This document shows, in pieces, positions 63,878 to 64,000 of a stretch of DNA of 64,000 bases. Numbering within the stretch: position 1 is the first letter of the stretch; each line of letters opens with the position of its first letter. This DNA is from an uncultured Clostridia bacterium (lineage in GTDB: Bacteria > Bacillota > Clostridia > Christensenellales > Pumilibacteraceae), in assembly GCA_934277845.1 (NCBI GenBank), contig CAKQVV010000001.1, positions 1 to 64,000 on the forward strand, given 5' to 3'. Below the pieces are notes generated by a model. The model ran no database searches, was not told where the DNA came from, and saw only the letters and a list, made by a program, of their open reading frames with translations. Both the position numbers and the translations under genes were made by a program.

Positions 63878-63956
63878 AAGTGTTATCTCCTTTCGCGTTT
63901 GCCGCGCCGCTTTCCGCGGATAATTATTTGCGTTTTGTTTATCTGTCGAAACCGCG

Positions 63957-64000
63957 TTACTTCTTCACATTGACTTTTGCGTCGCCGATCATTTTCTTGA
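63957..64000 (-). CDS. dnaX: C-terminal end of probable DNA polymerase III gamma/tau subunit
   Basis: The last 14 codons of a minus-strand gene run off the right edge: [13 protein letters not shown] then TAA (63957-63959). The identification rests on conserved synteny dnaX-ybaB-recR, since too little sequence is present to recognise the family. Confidence 0.55.
   Translation of the reverse strand, partial: KKMIGDAKVNVKK

Overview
The window looks like a chromosomal stretch of a Gram-positive gut anaerobe of the class Clostridia (Bacillota). The evidence is a set of consensus sigma-A promoters (TTGACA, 17-18 nt, TATAAT), AGGAGG-type ribosome binding sites, many lipobox lipoproteins, sugar ABC systems without their own ATPase, an iron-sulfur L-serine dehydratase, and dnaX-ybaB-recR and rpsL-rpsG-fusA-tuf blocks. 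The order cannot be fixed from sequence alone; a Christensenellales-like lineage is my guess. Most genes lie on the minus strand. There is no rRNA, CRISPR array, phage or transposase.

Layout. 1-187: start of a membrane-anchored protein running off the left edge. 440-610: candidate structured RNA. 627-3698: redox operon of two FAD oxidoreductases and a DUF1667 protein, with a terminator-like attenuator in its leader. 4219-5235: lipoprotein. 5351-7828: DUF1538 membrane protein with a tandem P-II-like protein. 8049-9965: AraC regulator divergent from an EamA transporter. 10044-15102: giant BspA-type leucine-rich-repeat lipoprotein divergent from a membrane diguanylate cyclase.

15345-37283 is a glycan-use region in several transcription units. 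A dehydratase/glycoside hydrolase/SDR operon faces an AraC regulator and is followed by a GH30 enzyme. A six-gene operon encodes two sugar ABC permeases, a solute-binding protein and three large lipoproteins, one built from 339-residue repeats, facing a second AraC regulator. Three further carbohydrate-active or surface proteins follow. 37426-41690: MarR-controlled heterodimeric ABC exporter. 41854-43068: L-serine dehydratase. 43217-44031: composite palindromic element, 104-bp tandem hairpin repeats, tRNA-Gly and tRNA-Pro. 44271-48956: GH43-type lipoprotein and a CBM9-like lipoprotein.

49209-51169: ABC exporter with a GntR/YtrA-type regulator and its probable operator. 51236-54634: M18 aminopeptidase, double-HTH regulator, DegV protein and a small ORF. 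55018-61125: tRNA-Ser, HU, the str operon and an HPr-like protein without the phosphorylatable histidine. 61208-64000: RNA uracil methyltransferase, recR, ybaB and the probable dnaX tail.

The least explained signals are non-coding: a composite inverted-repeat element present twice with identical spacing but different hairpin cores, tandem hairpins with compensatory base changes, a 70-bp dispersed repeat, and the structured RNA near the left edge. Promoter, terminator and RNA calls were made by eye without folding or database searches.
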